Positions 32,471 to 41,254 of a stretch of DNA of 64,000 nucleotides are shown here, one piece after another. The notes under the pieces were generated by a model. The model searched no databases. It was not told where the DNA came from and saw only the letters and a program-made list of their open reading frames with translations. Source of the stretch: Nocardia terpenica (GTDB lineage: Bacteria > Actinomycetota > Actinomycetes > Mycobacteriales > Mycobacteriaceae); assembly GCF_013186535.1 (NCBI RefSeq), contig NZ_JABMCZ010000005.1, forward strand, positions 682,001 through 746,000, read 5' to 3'. The position numbers were made by a program, and so were the translations under genes. Within the stretch, counting starts at the first letter, position 1; each line of letters starts with the position of its first letter.

Positions 32471-33403
32471 GCCCCAAGCATAGGGAAGACGCGCGCATTC
32501 CAGCCGAGCCCTCACCCTTCGAGAGCCGTTCGGCTCGTTGAAGCGGGATGTCATGCCCGGCACCGCATCTCGCCTTGTCTACCGCGCCGTCATGCGGCAA
32601 TATCGGATGTTCTGCGGCTCAGTCGATCTCGCCACGCCGCCTGCCCAGCGATGTCGGTGCAGATCGAAACGCCATGTCCCGAGGTCGTACCCTCCACGAG
32701 GTCCGGGTGAGGAAAGACGTAGAACCCTAGCCTCGGGACGAGACCGCGCCGGTCTCACCATCATCGAATCGAACGTTCCCGCGTTCCCTTTCCAGAGATC
32801 GTTGCATGACTCGCACCACCCGCCACGTCCGGTCGATCTCGTGGCCACCTTTCCTGAGCTGGCACCGCAGGCCCGCACCACGACTCGACCGCACCCGCGT
32901 CCGGGAGTCCCGGCGCCCCAGGACAGTTCGATCGGCGGGCCACTGTTGTGGCCGGTGAGCGAGCCGCGGCCACACTGTCGCAAGGGTCAGCACCAAGCGG
33001 CCGGTCCCGCTGACATCGTCGGCGGACGCCAGGCTGCGGCGACTCCGACCACTGGGTCCCATATGAGGACCAAGCCGCCAATATCTCGTGGGGGTGCCGT
33101 ACGAGGCGGCCCGAGCATGCCGACCCGGATCTGCATCTCCGACGACGCTGCCTTGATCATCCGAGTCTGCCCGACATCACACGACCAACCGCGTAGACGA
33201 GCAGACCGTCGGCGTGGAAGTGAGCGTCGATGTGGACACCGTGCGCCAGCCAGCCCGCACCGTGCGATACCTCTGTCGGGAAAGTCGGAAGGGGTGCGGC
33301 AGAGTGGCGAAATTCCGGCATCGGTCGCCACTTTACCGGCGATAGACCCTTCGGCGTTTCTCGAGCTTCGCGGGCTACCGAGTCACCGCCGTAGGCTGAG
33401 GGT
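32471..33403. other. Long stretch without an intact gene; holds gene remnants
   Basis: No intact gene was found in these 933 bases. On the plus strand a DUF1963-like piece is visible at about 32802-32990. On the minus strand at about 33170-33290 the frame reads GAGWLAHGVHIDAHFHADG and LLVYAVGRVM, resembling the cupin strand of AraC-family sensor domains, and then breaks off. Long frames on both strands through this region are mutually overlapping and lack ribosome sites. Confidence 0.5.
32802..32990 (+). pseudogene. Remnant of a DUF1963-like protein
   Basis: The frame reads PPRPVDLVATFPELAPQ, RTTTRPHPRPG and DSSIGGPLLWPVSEPRPHC. The S-IGG-LLWP-EPWP pattern is characteristic of DUF1963 (YwqG-type) proteins near their N-terminus. 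No start codon with a ribosome site precedes it and the sequence after 33000 is not recognisable. Confidence 0.45.
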
Positions 33404-33760
33404 GTGGGTCGCCTACTGTTCCTCGCCTTCTTCGTAGTCGTTGTGGCGCTGGCCGTGTGGTGGATCTCGCGGGAGTGGTCCGGCAACGCCGAACGCGTGG
33501 CCAACCATAAAGCCGAGGTCCGCCGCTATCTGGACCACATGGGCAGCGAACTGATCCTGCTGGACCCCGACAACGACACCGCCCTGGCCGCGCTCGGCGA
33601 AGCCTCCGACCGCATGAACACCGCCCGCACCCAACTGGCCTCCGCCACCACACTCGGCCAGGTCCGTATCGCCCGCGAAACCGCCCGCAGCGGCCTCTAT
33701 TTCATCCGCAAGGCTCGCGAAGCCATGGGCCTAGACCCCGGCCCACCGATCCCGAGGTGA
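33404..33760 (+). CDS. Small single-pass membrane protein of unknown function
   Basis: The product is 118 residues from GTG 33404. Residues 3-22 are one membrane helix (RLLFLAFFVVVVALAVWWI), and the remainder is a cytoplasmic or external helical domain with ELILLDPDNDTALAALGEASDRM and ARETARSGLYFIRKAREAMG, likely a short helical hairpin. Codon use is strongly GC3-biased as in the core genes, which supports it. I do not know the family name; similar small proteins occur in Nocardia and Mycobacterium. Confidence 0.7.
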   Translation: MGRLLFLAFFVVVVALAVWWISREWSGNAERVANHKAEVRRYLDHMGSELILLDPDNDTALAALGEASDRMNTARTQLASATTLGQVRIARETARSGLYFIRKAREAMGLDPGPPIPR

Positions 33761-33790
33761 CGATGAAATCCGTTCTGGCGCAAGGCCCGT

Positions 33791-34489
33791 GTGAACAGCG
33801 GCGCATGCCGGTCGCTGGATTCGATGTCGCTGCTGCACCTGCTGTGGTTGTTCCGGCTGGCCGCCCAACTCGGAGCCGACCACATCCACCTCGACGCCCC
33901 GGTCCGCAGAATCGGCCAGACCGGAAACGGCGTGGTCGTCGAGACCGACGACGCGACAGTGCACGGCCTGCGCGCCATCATCGCCACCCCGATCCCCCAG
34001 GTCGTCAAGATCGACTTCGACCCGCAGTTGCCGCCCGCGCTCGCGCGGCTGTCCCGGATCAACGTCGGCGCCGGAACGAAAGTCATCGCGCGTCTTCCTC
34101 AGAGTCACACGGTCGGGCACAATTCCGTTCTGGGCGGACAGTACCTGTGGGCGGCCTGGCGACACGGTGACCGACTGACCGGATTCGTTCCGCCGATGGC
34201 CGGGGCGGTTCCCGACCGCGACCTCATCGCCGACCCGGCCGCGGCCTTCGACGTCAGCGCGGCGATCGAACTGCGATCCACCACCGTATTCCGTTGGGGC
34301 GAACAGCAATACATCCAAGGGTGCGACGCGATCTTCGCGCCGAACGAGGTCTGCGGCATGGGTCCCGCTGACCGCACCGCACGGCCTGGTCAGCTTCGCC
34401 GGGTGGCCCGCAGCAGCTGGCCCGACAATATGGAAGGAGCTGTTCGCGGCGGCGAACGCGCCGCCCGCGAAACACTCGCCACCTTGTAA
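33791..34489 (+). pseudogene. C-terminal remnant of a flavin monoamine oxidase
   Basis: The frame matches the C-terminal half of FAD amine oxidases: SMSLLHLLWLFRLAAQLG, then VRRIGQTGNGVVVETDD, RAIIATPIPQVVKIDF and the flavin-site end WPDNMEGAVRGGERAA. The FAD-binding Rossmann part (GxGxxG) is missing at the 5-prime side. Near 34360-34415 the expected LTAPHGLVSFAG lies in another frame, and a one-base loss in GGGTGG shifts it back to VARSSWPDNMEG. It is therefore truncated and frameshifted. Confidence 0.7.
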
Positions 34490-34524
34490 CCGGTCACGCC
34501 CCATCAACGGGTCGGGAATGTACA

Positions 34525-34541
34525 GCTTCGGTGGCCGAAGC
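34525..34541. terminator. Hairpin between convergent genes
   Basis: GCTTCGG-TGG-CCGAAGC is a perfect 7-bp stem with a 3-base loop. It lies between the amine-oxidase remnant and the convergent exported-protein gene, 32 bases past the latter's stop. Confidence 0.5.
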
Positions 34542-34572
34542 CGCGACTTGAACGCCGTGTATCGGCAATTCC

Positions 34573-35220
34573 CTACGGGCCGACGGTGATCGGCTGCGAC
34601 GGACTGAGACTGTTGGTCAGTTCATAGGTGGCCGACAGCATTCCCGACGTGGCCGCCGGGCAGCCCGGGTTGCGGGTGCTTGTGGTGACCGGCACCGATG
34701 CGTGGTCGAATGTCAGTGTCGTCGGATTGGCGCTGGTCAAGGTTCCCGGCACCGAAGCGGGTCCGTCCGGGGCGAGTTCTATGTAGCACCTCGCCCCTTT
34801 CGTCGAGATCAACAGTCCGTTTTGGGGGATCGTCAGGGTTGCCGCGATCGGCGAACCATTCTGTACCGCGAGCGTCCAATCGCCATTGTCGAACCACTCG
34901 ACGCTGCTGATGTCGGGCTGATTGGTCGAACAGTCCGCACCGGAAAACGATCCGAACCCCAACGCCACCGGTCCGTTGTCGTTATGGTTGCCAGGCGTTT
35001 CCGGCACACTCCCGCCTGCTCTGGAGAAGGTGCACGTGATGGTCCACTGGTCTGCCGTGAAGGTCACCGGCCCCCGGTTGACGGCGAGGATGGCAGCGCC
35101 CGCCGGGGTGACCGTCGTGGACCCCTGCGCCAGTGCGGGACCGCTGCCCAGCGCAACCACAGCCGCCGTACTACCGACCGCGGCGACCGCCACCCGCGTG
35201 AAAAACCTTTTACCGAACAC
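34573..35220 (-). CDS. Exported protein of unknown function
   Basis: The product is 215 residues. Residues 1-31 are a signal peptide with KRFFTR and cleavage after PALA. The mature part is beta-rich, has no membrane helix and four cysteines, two close to the middle (TITCTF and GADCSTN) and two later (ARCYIEL, NPGCPAA), which could form disulfides. It resembles small secreted immunoglobulin-like proteins of nocardiae and mycobacteria. Function unknown. Confidence 0.75.
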   Translation of the reverse strand: MFGKRFFTRVAVAAVGSTAAVVALGSGPALAQGSTTVTPAGAAILAVNRGPVTFTADQWTITCTFSRAGGSVPETPGNHNDNGPVALGFGSFSGADCSTNQPDISSVEWFDNGDWTLAVQNGSPIAATLTIPQNGLLISTKGARCYIELAPDGPASVPGTLTSANPTTLTFDHASVPVTTSTRNPGCPAATSGMLSATYELTNSLSPSQPITVGP

Positions 35221-35426
35221 CGGGCACTCCTTCGATCGAGACGTTCACAGTGTAGCGAGTTCCTCAGTGCCGCAGCCGCTTTGCCGGATATCCGGACCAG
35301 GACGCACCGGCCGAAGCGGCGTGGCTATTTGATCGCACGAGCGCCCAACGCGCTCAGCGGCCTGAACGTGCCGACCGTCTCGGCAATCTCATGGATGATG
35401 TCACCGTCGGTTCGTAGACTGCGTCC

Positions 35427-36152
35427 ATGGTGACCTCGGTGCCTGTCGTGGCGGAGTTCGGCAGGCGACTGGCGGGGCTCGGGTGGGTCGATGATTTGTT
35501 CGTCGCGGGATCGCTGGCGACCGGGGACTATGTTCCCGGGGTCAGCGATATCGACTTGGTCGCGCTTGTCGACGGCCCGGTCGACACGCACCGGCAGGCC
35601 ACTCTCACGGCGGTGCATCGTTGTGTCGACGAAGGTGCGGGCTGTGGCCTCAACCTCGGATGCGTCTACGTCGAGGCCGAGAAGGTCTCCGATGTTCGGA
35701 TGAGGCATCCGACGTGGACCCACGGCTTGCTGGTCGAGCGCATCCTTTCCGGAATCACCAGGGCCGAGCTCGTGTGTCATGGATATGCCGTCTTCGGTCG
35801 CCCGCCGCGCGCCGTGTTGCCTGCGATGGGTGACGACGATGTCCGCGAAGCAGCCCGTGCCGAGCTGACCGGATACTGGGCGTGGGCGGCCCGGCGCCCA
35901 TGGCTGTGGCTGGATCCCATCATCGCCGACCTCGGCCTGACATCGATGGCTCGCGGCCGCTATGCGCTGCGCAACGGTGCACTTCTGACCAAGAGCCAGG
36001 CAGTCGAACAGGCCGACGCTCCCCGCTGGCTGGTCGATCAACTACGCGCGAGACGCCGGGGCGAGAACCTCCCCTCACCCCGCCTGCGAACAGCCCTGAT
36101 CGCCTGGCGCGACGCCCGCCGAACCGTCGCCCGCGCACACACCGGCACCTGA
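35427..36152 (+). CDS. Nucleotidyltransferase-fold protein (AadA/MNT-like)
   Basis: The product is 241 residues. The polymerase-beta signature is VAGSLATGDYVPGVSDIDLVAL (G-S, then D-x-D-L: SDIDL), with a third acidic residue likely in the following strand. The C-terminal half is helical, ARAELTGYWAWAARRPW, as in aminoglycoside adenylyltransferases. The protein may transfer AMP to an aminoglycoside or to another small molecule or protein. No paired HEPN gene is next to it, which argues against a MNT-HEPN toxin-antitoxin pair. Confidence 0.8.
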   Translation: MVTSVPVVAEFGRRLAGLGWVDDLFVAGSLATGDYVPGVSDIDLVALVDGPVDTHRQATLTAVHRCVDEGAGCGLNLGCVYVEAEKVSDVRMRHPTWTHGLLVERILSGITRAELVCHGYAVFGRPPRAVLPAMGDDDVREAARAELTGYWAWAARRPWLWLDPIIADLGLTSMARGRYALRNGALLTKSQAVEQADAPRWLVDQLRARRRGENLPSPRLRTALIAWRDARRTVARAHTGT

Positions 36153-36170
36153 GCCGATCGGACGCCGCCA

Positions 36171-36659
36171 TCAACGCCGTCGGCCACGTGCCGTCTGGCG
36201 GGCGGTGATTCCGAAGGCGAGGGCCGCGAGCAACAGGTCGAAGGCCAGCCCGCCGGGCCAGATCGGTGCGCCCGGATACCAGGACTCCGCGTAGCCGGGT
36301 GGGTCATGCCGGTCGGGACGAAAGTCGGCCTCGGTCAACGGGTATCGGGCAGTGCGGATCCACCGGGAGATGCTGCCGAGCGGATCGGTTGGATACCGCG
36401 AGGTGCCGCGCACACTCGGTGAGCGGGCGGCATCGGACAGTACAACCGGAACGACCAGCAGGACCAGACCCAGCTGCGTCAGCATCAGACCACCGAACAA
36501 CGGCACCTCCGGCGGCTTCTCCTGTCGCGCGAGTAGCAGTCGCCACAAACCGACGGTGGCCAGCAGCGACACCGTGAACCATGCCACCGGCAACCGCCAC
36601 CCCGCCATCCGGCGGAATTGCCTGACTGCCGCCGACCTGACGCACATCAGCCACAACAT
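36171..36659 (-). CDS. Membrane protein of unknown function
   Basis: The product is up to 162 residues; ATG 36608 gives 145. Three membrane helices are predicted: LPVAWFTVSLLATVGLWRLL, LMLTQLGLVLLVVPVVL and GGLAFDLLLAALAFGI near the C-terminus. Between helices 2 and 3 lies an outside or inside loop rich in Arg, Pro and Trp (WIRTARYPLTEADFRP). No family recognised. It converges with the nucleotidyltransferase with an 18-base gap. Confidence 0.55.
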   Translation of the reverse strand: MLWLMCVRSAAVRQFRRMAGWRLPVAWFTVSLLATVGLWRLLLARQEKPPEVPLFGGLMLTQLGLVLLVVPVVLSDAARSPSVRGTSRYPTDPLGSISRWIRTARYPLTEADFRPDRHDPPGYAESWYPGAPIWPGGLAFDLLLAALAFGITARQTARGRRR

Positions 36660-37097
36660 TGTCGCCCCACCCCGTCTCGAAGATCCCCGGGCACCCTACG
36701 ACGAACCCGCCGTCAACGTCGTCCTGCGGCACCGATCGAAGCCTCGAGTCGCCCGAACAACATTGGCGGTCGGCGACCGGCATGCTGGGATGTCCTGAGC
36801 GGCAGCGGATCTCGTCACGGGCCACCTGGCGGCTCGACAGCGCATCCGCTGATCGCGAATGGCCGGACCGGACGGGCCTGACAGTGACTCGCGGAAGCCG
36901 CTGGCCTACGGGAAGACCTGAATATTCGCCAGCTAACCGGCATGTTAGTACGTTGGCAGATCGTGCCGCCCAACCGATCTGAACGATCGGCCAACGCGCG
37001 CCACGCGGCATGACAGGGCGTTGGCTTGCGAGATGCGTTCAGTTTTCTCGGTGAGCTTAGGACCGGATCTGTCCTATCTCTTCGGCATACTCGGCTC
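36660..37097. other. Intergenic region containing palindromic repeat copy B
   Basis: No gene is supported. The region contains repeat copy B at 36941-37013 and the promoter side of the deazaflavin-type reductase gene. Confidence 0.5.
36941..37013. repeat. Dispersed palindromic intergenic repeat, copy B
   Basis: Left arm CATGTTAGTACGTTGGCAG, centre CGCCCAACCGATCTGAAC, right arm GATCGGCCAACGCGCGCC then ACGCGGCATG. This and copy C are the closest pair. Confidence 0.75.
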
Positions 37098-37610
37098 ATG
37101 AGCGAGATCGAATCGACTGCGGGACAGTCGGATCAGGCCAACTTCACCGACTACACCGATCCGGACGCGCCGTGGAACCAGGCGTGGGACCAGCAGGGCG
37201 GCATCGCCAACTGGAACGATGACGTGATACGGGAGTTCCGGGAGAACGCGGGCACGGTGGGCGGCGCTTACGCGGGCGGGGAGCTCATCCTGCTCACCAC
37301 CCTCGGAGCCAAGAGCGGCAAGCCGCACACGACTCCGCTGGGAGCCCTGTACCGGGACGACACCCTGTACGTGAGCTCGTTCCTCGAGGACAGGTACCCG
37401 GCCTGGTGGCACAACATCACGGCGAATCCGCAGGTCACCATCGAGCTCCGGGACAAGACCTACCAGGGGACCGGCAAGGTGCTCCACGCCGGGGACTACG
37501 ACGAGTTCGCGGCCTGGGTGCTGGCCAACAACTCGCTGCTGGCGGATTTCCAGTCCAGGGTGGACCGGCCGATCCCGCTGGTCGTACTGACCCTCGACGG
37601 CGAAGGCTGA
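37098..37610 (+). CDS. Deazaflavin (F420)-dependent nitroreductase family protein
   Basis: The product is 170 residues from ATG 37098. The DDN-type split-barrel is visible: DDVIREFRENAGTVGG, LILLTTLGAKSGKPHTTPLG (the G--SG--R/H-TPL motif) and WWHNITANPQVTIEL. Members use F420H2 to reduce nitro-compounds, quinones or biliverdin. Nocardiae and mycobacteria carry many. Substrate unknown. A second ATG at 37026 has no such domain before it. Confidence 0.9.
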   Translation: MSEIESTAGQSDQANFTDYTDPDAPWNQAWDQQGGIANWNDDVIREFRENAGTVGGAYAGGELILLTTLGAKSGKPHTTPLGALYRDDTLYVSSFLEDRYPAWWHNITANPQVTIELRDKTYQGTGKVLHAGDYDEFAAWVLANNSLLADFQSRVDRPIPLVVLTLDGEG

Positions 37611-38140
37611 GCGCTCCTGGTGCACGAGTTCGGCACCCGAGAGGACATCAGCCTGGGTCGGGCCAGCGCCTGCACACTCGCGGAACGCTCGAAAAGCATG
37701 CTCATGCGCGTCGTCGCGGCAGTGAATTCCAGCTCGAGGTCCTCGCTCGTGGAGCAGTCCACCGGCGCGCTGTCGAACCGGGATGTGAACGGCACCAGGA
37801 GTTTCTGCCCGCCGGGCATTGTCAGCTCCAGCGGGGGCCGATGGTCCCGGGGCGCCATGTCGGTGAGCGTGGACAACGCCCGCGGGCACATAGATCAGAT
37901 AGCTGTAATCGAGTCCCACCCACACCACTTCCCTCGACCGCACTGGACCCCCAGCGATAACAAGACGCTACCGCCGCTCAGGAAGCCATGTCGCCCAACC
38001 GGTCTGAGCGATCGGCCAACGTGCGCCATGCGGCATGTGTGGACGTCGACCAGCCGACCACGGGATCGGCCACGGTCCGGCGAACACCTCCCGCAACGGT
38101 GCCCGCCGCCCCGAGGCGCTGTACTCCGACGCGAACCGTG
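37611..38140. other. Region without a convincing gene
   Basis: A minus-strand frame at 37611-37891 (RPPLELTMPGGQKLLVPFTS, then CSTSEDLELEFTAATTR) looks protein-like but has no good start and no recognised family; a shifted frame adjoining it (GLDYSYLIYVPAGVVHAH) suggests another decayed gene. Palindromic repeat copy C is at 37962-38040. Confidence 0.35.
37962..38040. repeat. Dispersed palindromic intergenic repeat, copy C
   Basis: The core reads GTCGCCCAACCGGTCTGAGC, GATCGGCCAACGTGCGCC, ATGCGGCATG at 37990-38037. The left arm is more divergent than in copies A and B. Confidence 0.7.
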
Positions 38141-38932
38141 TCACTGGCCGCGCCACCGGCTCGGTAGCTTCCGGCGGTCGGGCGCGGCGCCGCTGCGCCA
38201 CCAGGTCACCGACGCCCAGACGCCCAGCCCCAGCAGCACGAGGGTGAGCAGCGGCCGCACGAGGCCCGTGAACAGCCAGACGTTGAGGTCGTACAGGATG
38301 TGGGCAGCCATGAACGGCCACACCAGAACCGTTCTCGCATACGCGAAGCGCAGCAGGGCGACCCACGCCAGAACCGCCGCGAGCGCGCCCGGCCCGTAGT
38401 ACAGGTGGAACGGCAGGCGCAGCACCACCAGCACGATCAGCTGTGCCCACCACGGCCACCGCAGCCGGGACGCGATCGCCATCGGCAGCGCCAGCAGCAC
38501 CGTCTCCTCGACCCAGCCCGCGCGCACGCTCCCCTGCACCCGATCCCACACCGGGCGCTCGCCGAGCGCCGCGATCACACTGTCGTCGAGCCAACTCGGC
38601 ATGAAGCCCAGCACCACGACCATACCCAGCCACATCGACAGGTAACCCGCACCCATCGCCTTGGCGAATTCGCTTGCCGTGCGGTGCGATACACGCAGCC
38701 CGAGCTCGTCGGCCCCCAGCCCGAGCAGCCGGTGCGCCGACCACAGCGCCACCGCCGCCAAGGGATAGCCCATCCATTGCGCCCACCGATAAGCCGCGGC
38801 GAGACCGGGCGTCCAGTTCGGCGGCTGCCTGGTTACCAGCACCGCGACCGCCACCGCGGAGCTAGCGCCCAAGCATGCGACAAAGGCGGTAATTTGCAGG
38901 ACAAACGCGCGGCGGAGCCATGCTCTCGACAT
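38141..38932 (-). CDS. CPBP-family intramembrane metalloprotease
   Basis: The product is 263 residues from ATG 38932, chosen for its GGGAGGA ribosome site. It has about seven or eight membrane helices. The ABI/CPBP motifs are present: WVEETVLLALP (the EE pair), LRLPFHLYYGPG (His) and MAAHILYDLNVW (His and Asn), the metal-binding set. Such proteases cleave or process membrane proteins or bacteriocin precursors, or protect against them. No bacteriocin gene is seen nearby. Confidence 0.82.
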   Translation of the reverse strand: MSRAWLRRAFVLQITAFVACLGASSAVAVAVLVTRQPPNWTPGLAAAYRWAQWMGYPLAAVALWSAHRLLGLGADELGLRVSHRTASEFAKAMGAGYLSMWLGMVVVLGFMPSWLDDSVIAALGERPVWDRVQGSVRAGWVEETVLLALPMAIASRLRWPWWAQLIVLVVLRLPFHLYYGPGALAAVLAWVALLRFAYARTVLVWPFMAAHILYDLNVWLFTGLVRPLLTLVLLGLGVWASVTWWRSGAAPDRRKLPSRWRGQ

Positions 38933-39242
38933 CACACCATCCTCCCGCTGCATGAACGGACAGGGATCGGCACGCCATCGACATTGCGATAACCAAAGTG
39001 TAGCCAGTACGCACTGACCGCGGCCTGCGGGCACCGTGCTGGCACGGGAACGCCGCGTCCCGAGCCGCTGACACGACCAGCACATCGACGCGCCACGTCC
39101 ACCGCGGACACCGCCGCGCGGGAAATCGGCAGGAGCCCGTGTTCACGAGATCAACTGCTGGCCAACCGATCTGAGCGGTTGCACATCGCGCGGCATGTCA
39201 GGACGTTTCGATGGGAGCCATATGTCCTATATCTAACGGCAC
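38933..39242. other. Intergenic region with partial repeats
   Basis: No gene is supported. A partial palindromic repeat lies at 39158-39196 and a 25-bp repeat copy at 39144-39170, overlapping it. The 3-prime end leads into the MarR promoter. Confidence 0.5.
39144..39196. repeat. Composite of the 25-bp repeat and a partial palindromic repeat (copy D)
   Basis: CACGAGATCAACTGCTGG is the 25-bp element; it runs straight into CCAACCGATCTGAGCGG and then CGCGCGGCATG, the centre and right end of the palindromic repeat. The shared CCAACSG word suggests the two families are related. Confidence 0.55.
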
Positions 39243-39263
39243 TTATATAAGCGCTGTTATAAT
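39243..39263 (+). promoter_or_regulatory. MarR operator overlapping a perfect -10 box; likely leaderless transcript
   Basis: TTATATAAGCGCTGTTATAA is a 10+10 inverted repeat with two mismatched pairs. Its right end contains TATAAT (39258-39263), a consensus -10 element, whose last base is seven bases before the A of the MarR ATG at 39270. Transcription would thus start at or near the start codon, and the regulator would block its own promoter. There is no ribosome site. Confidence 0.7.
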
Positions 39264-39269
39264 TGCCGG

Positions 39270-39770
39270 ATGAGCGAGGAGCTTGCGCAGGACCCGACCG
39301 AGCACAGCCGCTGGCGCCCATTGCGGTTGTTGCAGGCCGCGATGGACACCGAAATCGCCCGGATCTACACCGAGGCACACATCGAGGGCCTCAAGCCGAG
39401 CTTCGTGATGGAACTGATCCGGTTGCAGGCGCGGGGCCCGATGACGATCGCGGAGCTGGCCGAATCGGTGCAACGTTCACATTCGGCGATGAGTCAGAAG
39501 GTGGCGGCGATGCGGGCCGCCGGGTTGGTCCGCACCACGACCGGAGTCGATGCGCGCAGCAAGAAGATCACCCTGACGGCCCGGGCCCGGCGCATCGTGG
39601 GGCGGTTGGCGGCCGAGTGGCGTGCCACCGAGGCTGCCATCGCCGAGATCGAGGCGGAGATCCCGTACCCGCTCAGCACGGTTGTCACCGACATCGAGAA
39701 CGCGCTGCACCGCAAGAGTTTCCACGACAGGATCGCCGAGAAACTGGCCGAGGACCCTGCATGGCAATAA
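39270..39770 (+). CDS. MarR-family regulator
   Basis: The product is 166 residues. The winged helix is at residues 50-110 (GPMTIAELAESVQRSHSAMSQ, then VRTTTGVDARSKKITLTARA, with the D-R-K wing). It probably represses its own gene and the overlapping efflux gene downstream through the dyad at 39243. Its stop lies ten bases inside the exporter gene, so the two are one unit. The ligand is probably a toxic or phenolic compound. Confidence 0.9.
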   Translation: MSEELAQDPTEHSRWRPLRLLQAAMDTEIARIYTEAHIEGLKPSFVMELIRLQARGPMTIAELAESVQRSHSAMSQKVAAMRAAGLVRTTTGVDARSKKITLTARARRIVGRLAAEWRATEAAIAEIEAEIPYPLSTVVTDIENALHRKSFHDRIAEKLAEDPAWQ

Positions 39771-41011
39771 GGGACGCCCTGGTGGACGTGGCTCCGCTGC
39801 GAGGGTCACCGCAGTTCCGGCGGCTGTGGGCCGGTGCGGCGTTGTCCGGGCTGGGTAGTCGGATGACGCTGGTCGCGGTGATGTTTCAGGTCTGGCGGAG
39901 CACCCACAGCACCGTATGGACCGGCATGGTCGGCGTCGCCCAGGCGGTGCCGATCATCGCCTTCGGTCTGTTCGCCGGATCGATGGCCGACCGCACCGAC
40001 CGGCGAAAGTTCTACCTGGCCACCACTACTGGTCAGACAGTGTGCTCGCTGCTTCTCGCCGCGCAAGGGTTTCTCGGACAACTGCCGGTGACCGGGGTGC
40101 TGTTGTTGGTAGCAGTACAGTCCTGCTTCGTGGCCGGTGGCGGCCCGGCGTTCCGCGCGTTCATTCCGCATCTGCTGCCGCGCACGCAGCTGGCCGCCGG
40201 GCTGGCGTTGAACCGGATCGCTTGGCAGGCCGCGATGTTGGTCGGCCCGGCGTTGGGTGGGGTGGTACTGGGATCGCTGGGGATCGGTGGGTGCTATCTG
40301 ATCGACGCGATCACCTTCGGCTCAGCGTTCTACGGCGCGTTCGGGCTACCGTCGATGCCGCCCGAGGGCGGACAGGCCCGGGCGGGTCTGGGCGGAGTGC
40401 GAGACGGTTTGGCGTTTCTGATCGGAAACCCTGCCGTCCGCGGCGTTTTGCTCGCTGATCTGGCCACCACCGTGCTGTCCATGCCGATCAGCCTGTTCCC
40501 CTTGATCAACGCCGAACGCTTCGGGGACAACCCGCGCACCCTCGGGTTGTTTCTGTCGGCCGTCGCGGTCGGCGGCGCGATCGCCTCCGTCCTGTCCGGG
40601 ACTTTTACCCGGCTGCCGCGCCCTGGTCTGGTGATGTTGTGCGGTTGCGCGGTCTGGGGCGGTGCACTGGGGCTGTTCGGTCTCGTGGGCAATCCGTGGC
40701 TGGGACTCGGTTTCCTGGTCGTGGCCGGTGCCGCAGACACCGTCGCGGTCGTGTCACGCAGCACGATCGTGCAGCTGAACACGCCGAACGCCATGCTCGG
40801 CAGACTCGCCGCAGCTGAGCAGATCGTCGGTCGAGCCGGACCCGATATCGGCAACCTGCGGGCGGGCATCGTCGCGGGCCTGACATCCGGGACAACCGCA
40901 CTCCTCAGCGGCGCACTACTGTGCTTGGCCACCATCGCCGCCATTGCTACAACCACTCCCCAACTACGCCTAACCACCCACGACATCCCACCAACCACGA
41001 ACGACGTATAA
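39761..41011 (+). CDS. MFS efflux transporter (EntS-like)
   Basis: The product is 416 residues with about 12 membrane helices. The MFS signature loop reads GSMADRTDRRKFYLA, and FRRLWAGAALSGLGSRMTLVAV at the start is typical of the DHA3/EntS branch that exports drugs, macrolides or siderophores. ATG 39761 overlaps the MarR gene by ten bases. Export of the MarR ligand is the simplest model. The C-terminal tail has a Thr/Pro-rich end after a helix. Confidence 0.88.
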   Translation: MAIRDALVDVAPLRGSPQFRRLWAGAALSGLGSRMTLVAVMFQVWRSTHSTVWTGMVGVAQAVPIIAFGLFAGSMADRTDRRKFYLATTTGQTVCSLLLAAQGFLGQLPVTGVLLLVAVQSCFVAGGGPAFRAFIPHLLPRTQLAAGLALNRIAWQAAMLVGPALGGVVLGSLGIGGCYLIDAITFGSAFYGAFGLPSMPPEGGQARAGLGGVRDGLAFLIGNPAVRGVLLADLATTVLSMPISLFPLINAERFGDNPRTLGLFLSAVAVGGAIASVLSGTFTRLPRPGLVMLCGCAVWGGALGLFGLVGNPWLGLGFLVVAGAADTVAVVSRSTIVQLNTPNAMLGRLAAAEQIVGRAGPDIGNLRAGIVAGLTSGTTALLSGALLCLATIAAIATTTPQLRLTTHDIPPTTNDV

Positions 41012-41254
41012 CAACGCGACATCCGCTGGACGGGCAACACCGACGTTCTGCGCCGCAACGGCTCTCGTCCTGTCGACCGCCCGATCAGCGGCAAAGTCGG
41101 ACGTTCGGCGAAGACCTAGCCCGTCGGTCTGATCGCGGCATACAAGAGCATGTCCACACGCTTCCCGCCGATTTCCTGATGGCGCAGCTAGCGCTGTCGT
41201 CAACGATCCTCACGGAAAAGACGTTGGTATCGGCGAGTTTTCGGGCGGTGTGGT

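Noticed and set aside
32538..33437. 299-residue plus-strand frame as one gene
   Set aside because: Only the DUF1963-like piece in its middle is recognisable; the rest has no family resemblance and the start lacks a ribosome site.
34325..34489. Reading the amine-oxidase end as an intact protein
   Set aside because: The conserved LTAPHGLVSFAG motif lies in a different frame from both flanks, so the gene is frameshifted.
35427..36659. MNT-HEPN toxin-antitoxin pair
   Set aside because: The convergent neighbour is a three-helix membrane protein, not a HEPN protein, and the nucleotidyltransferase is larger than MNT antitoxins.
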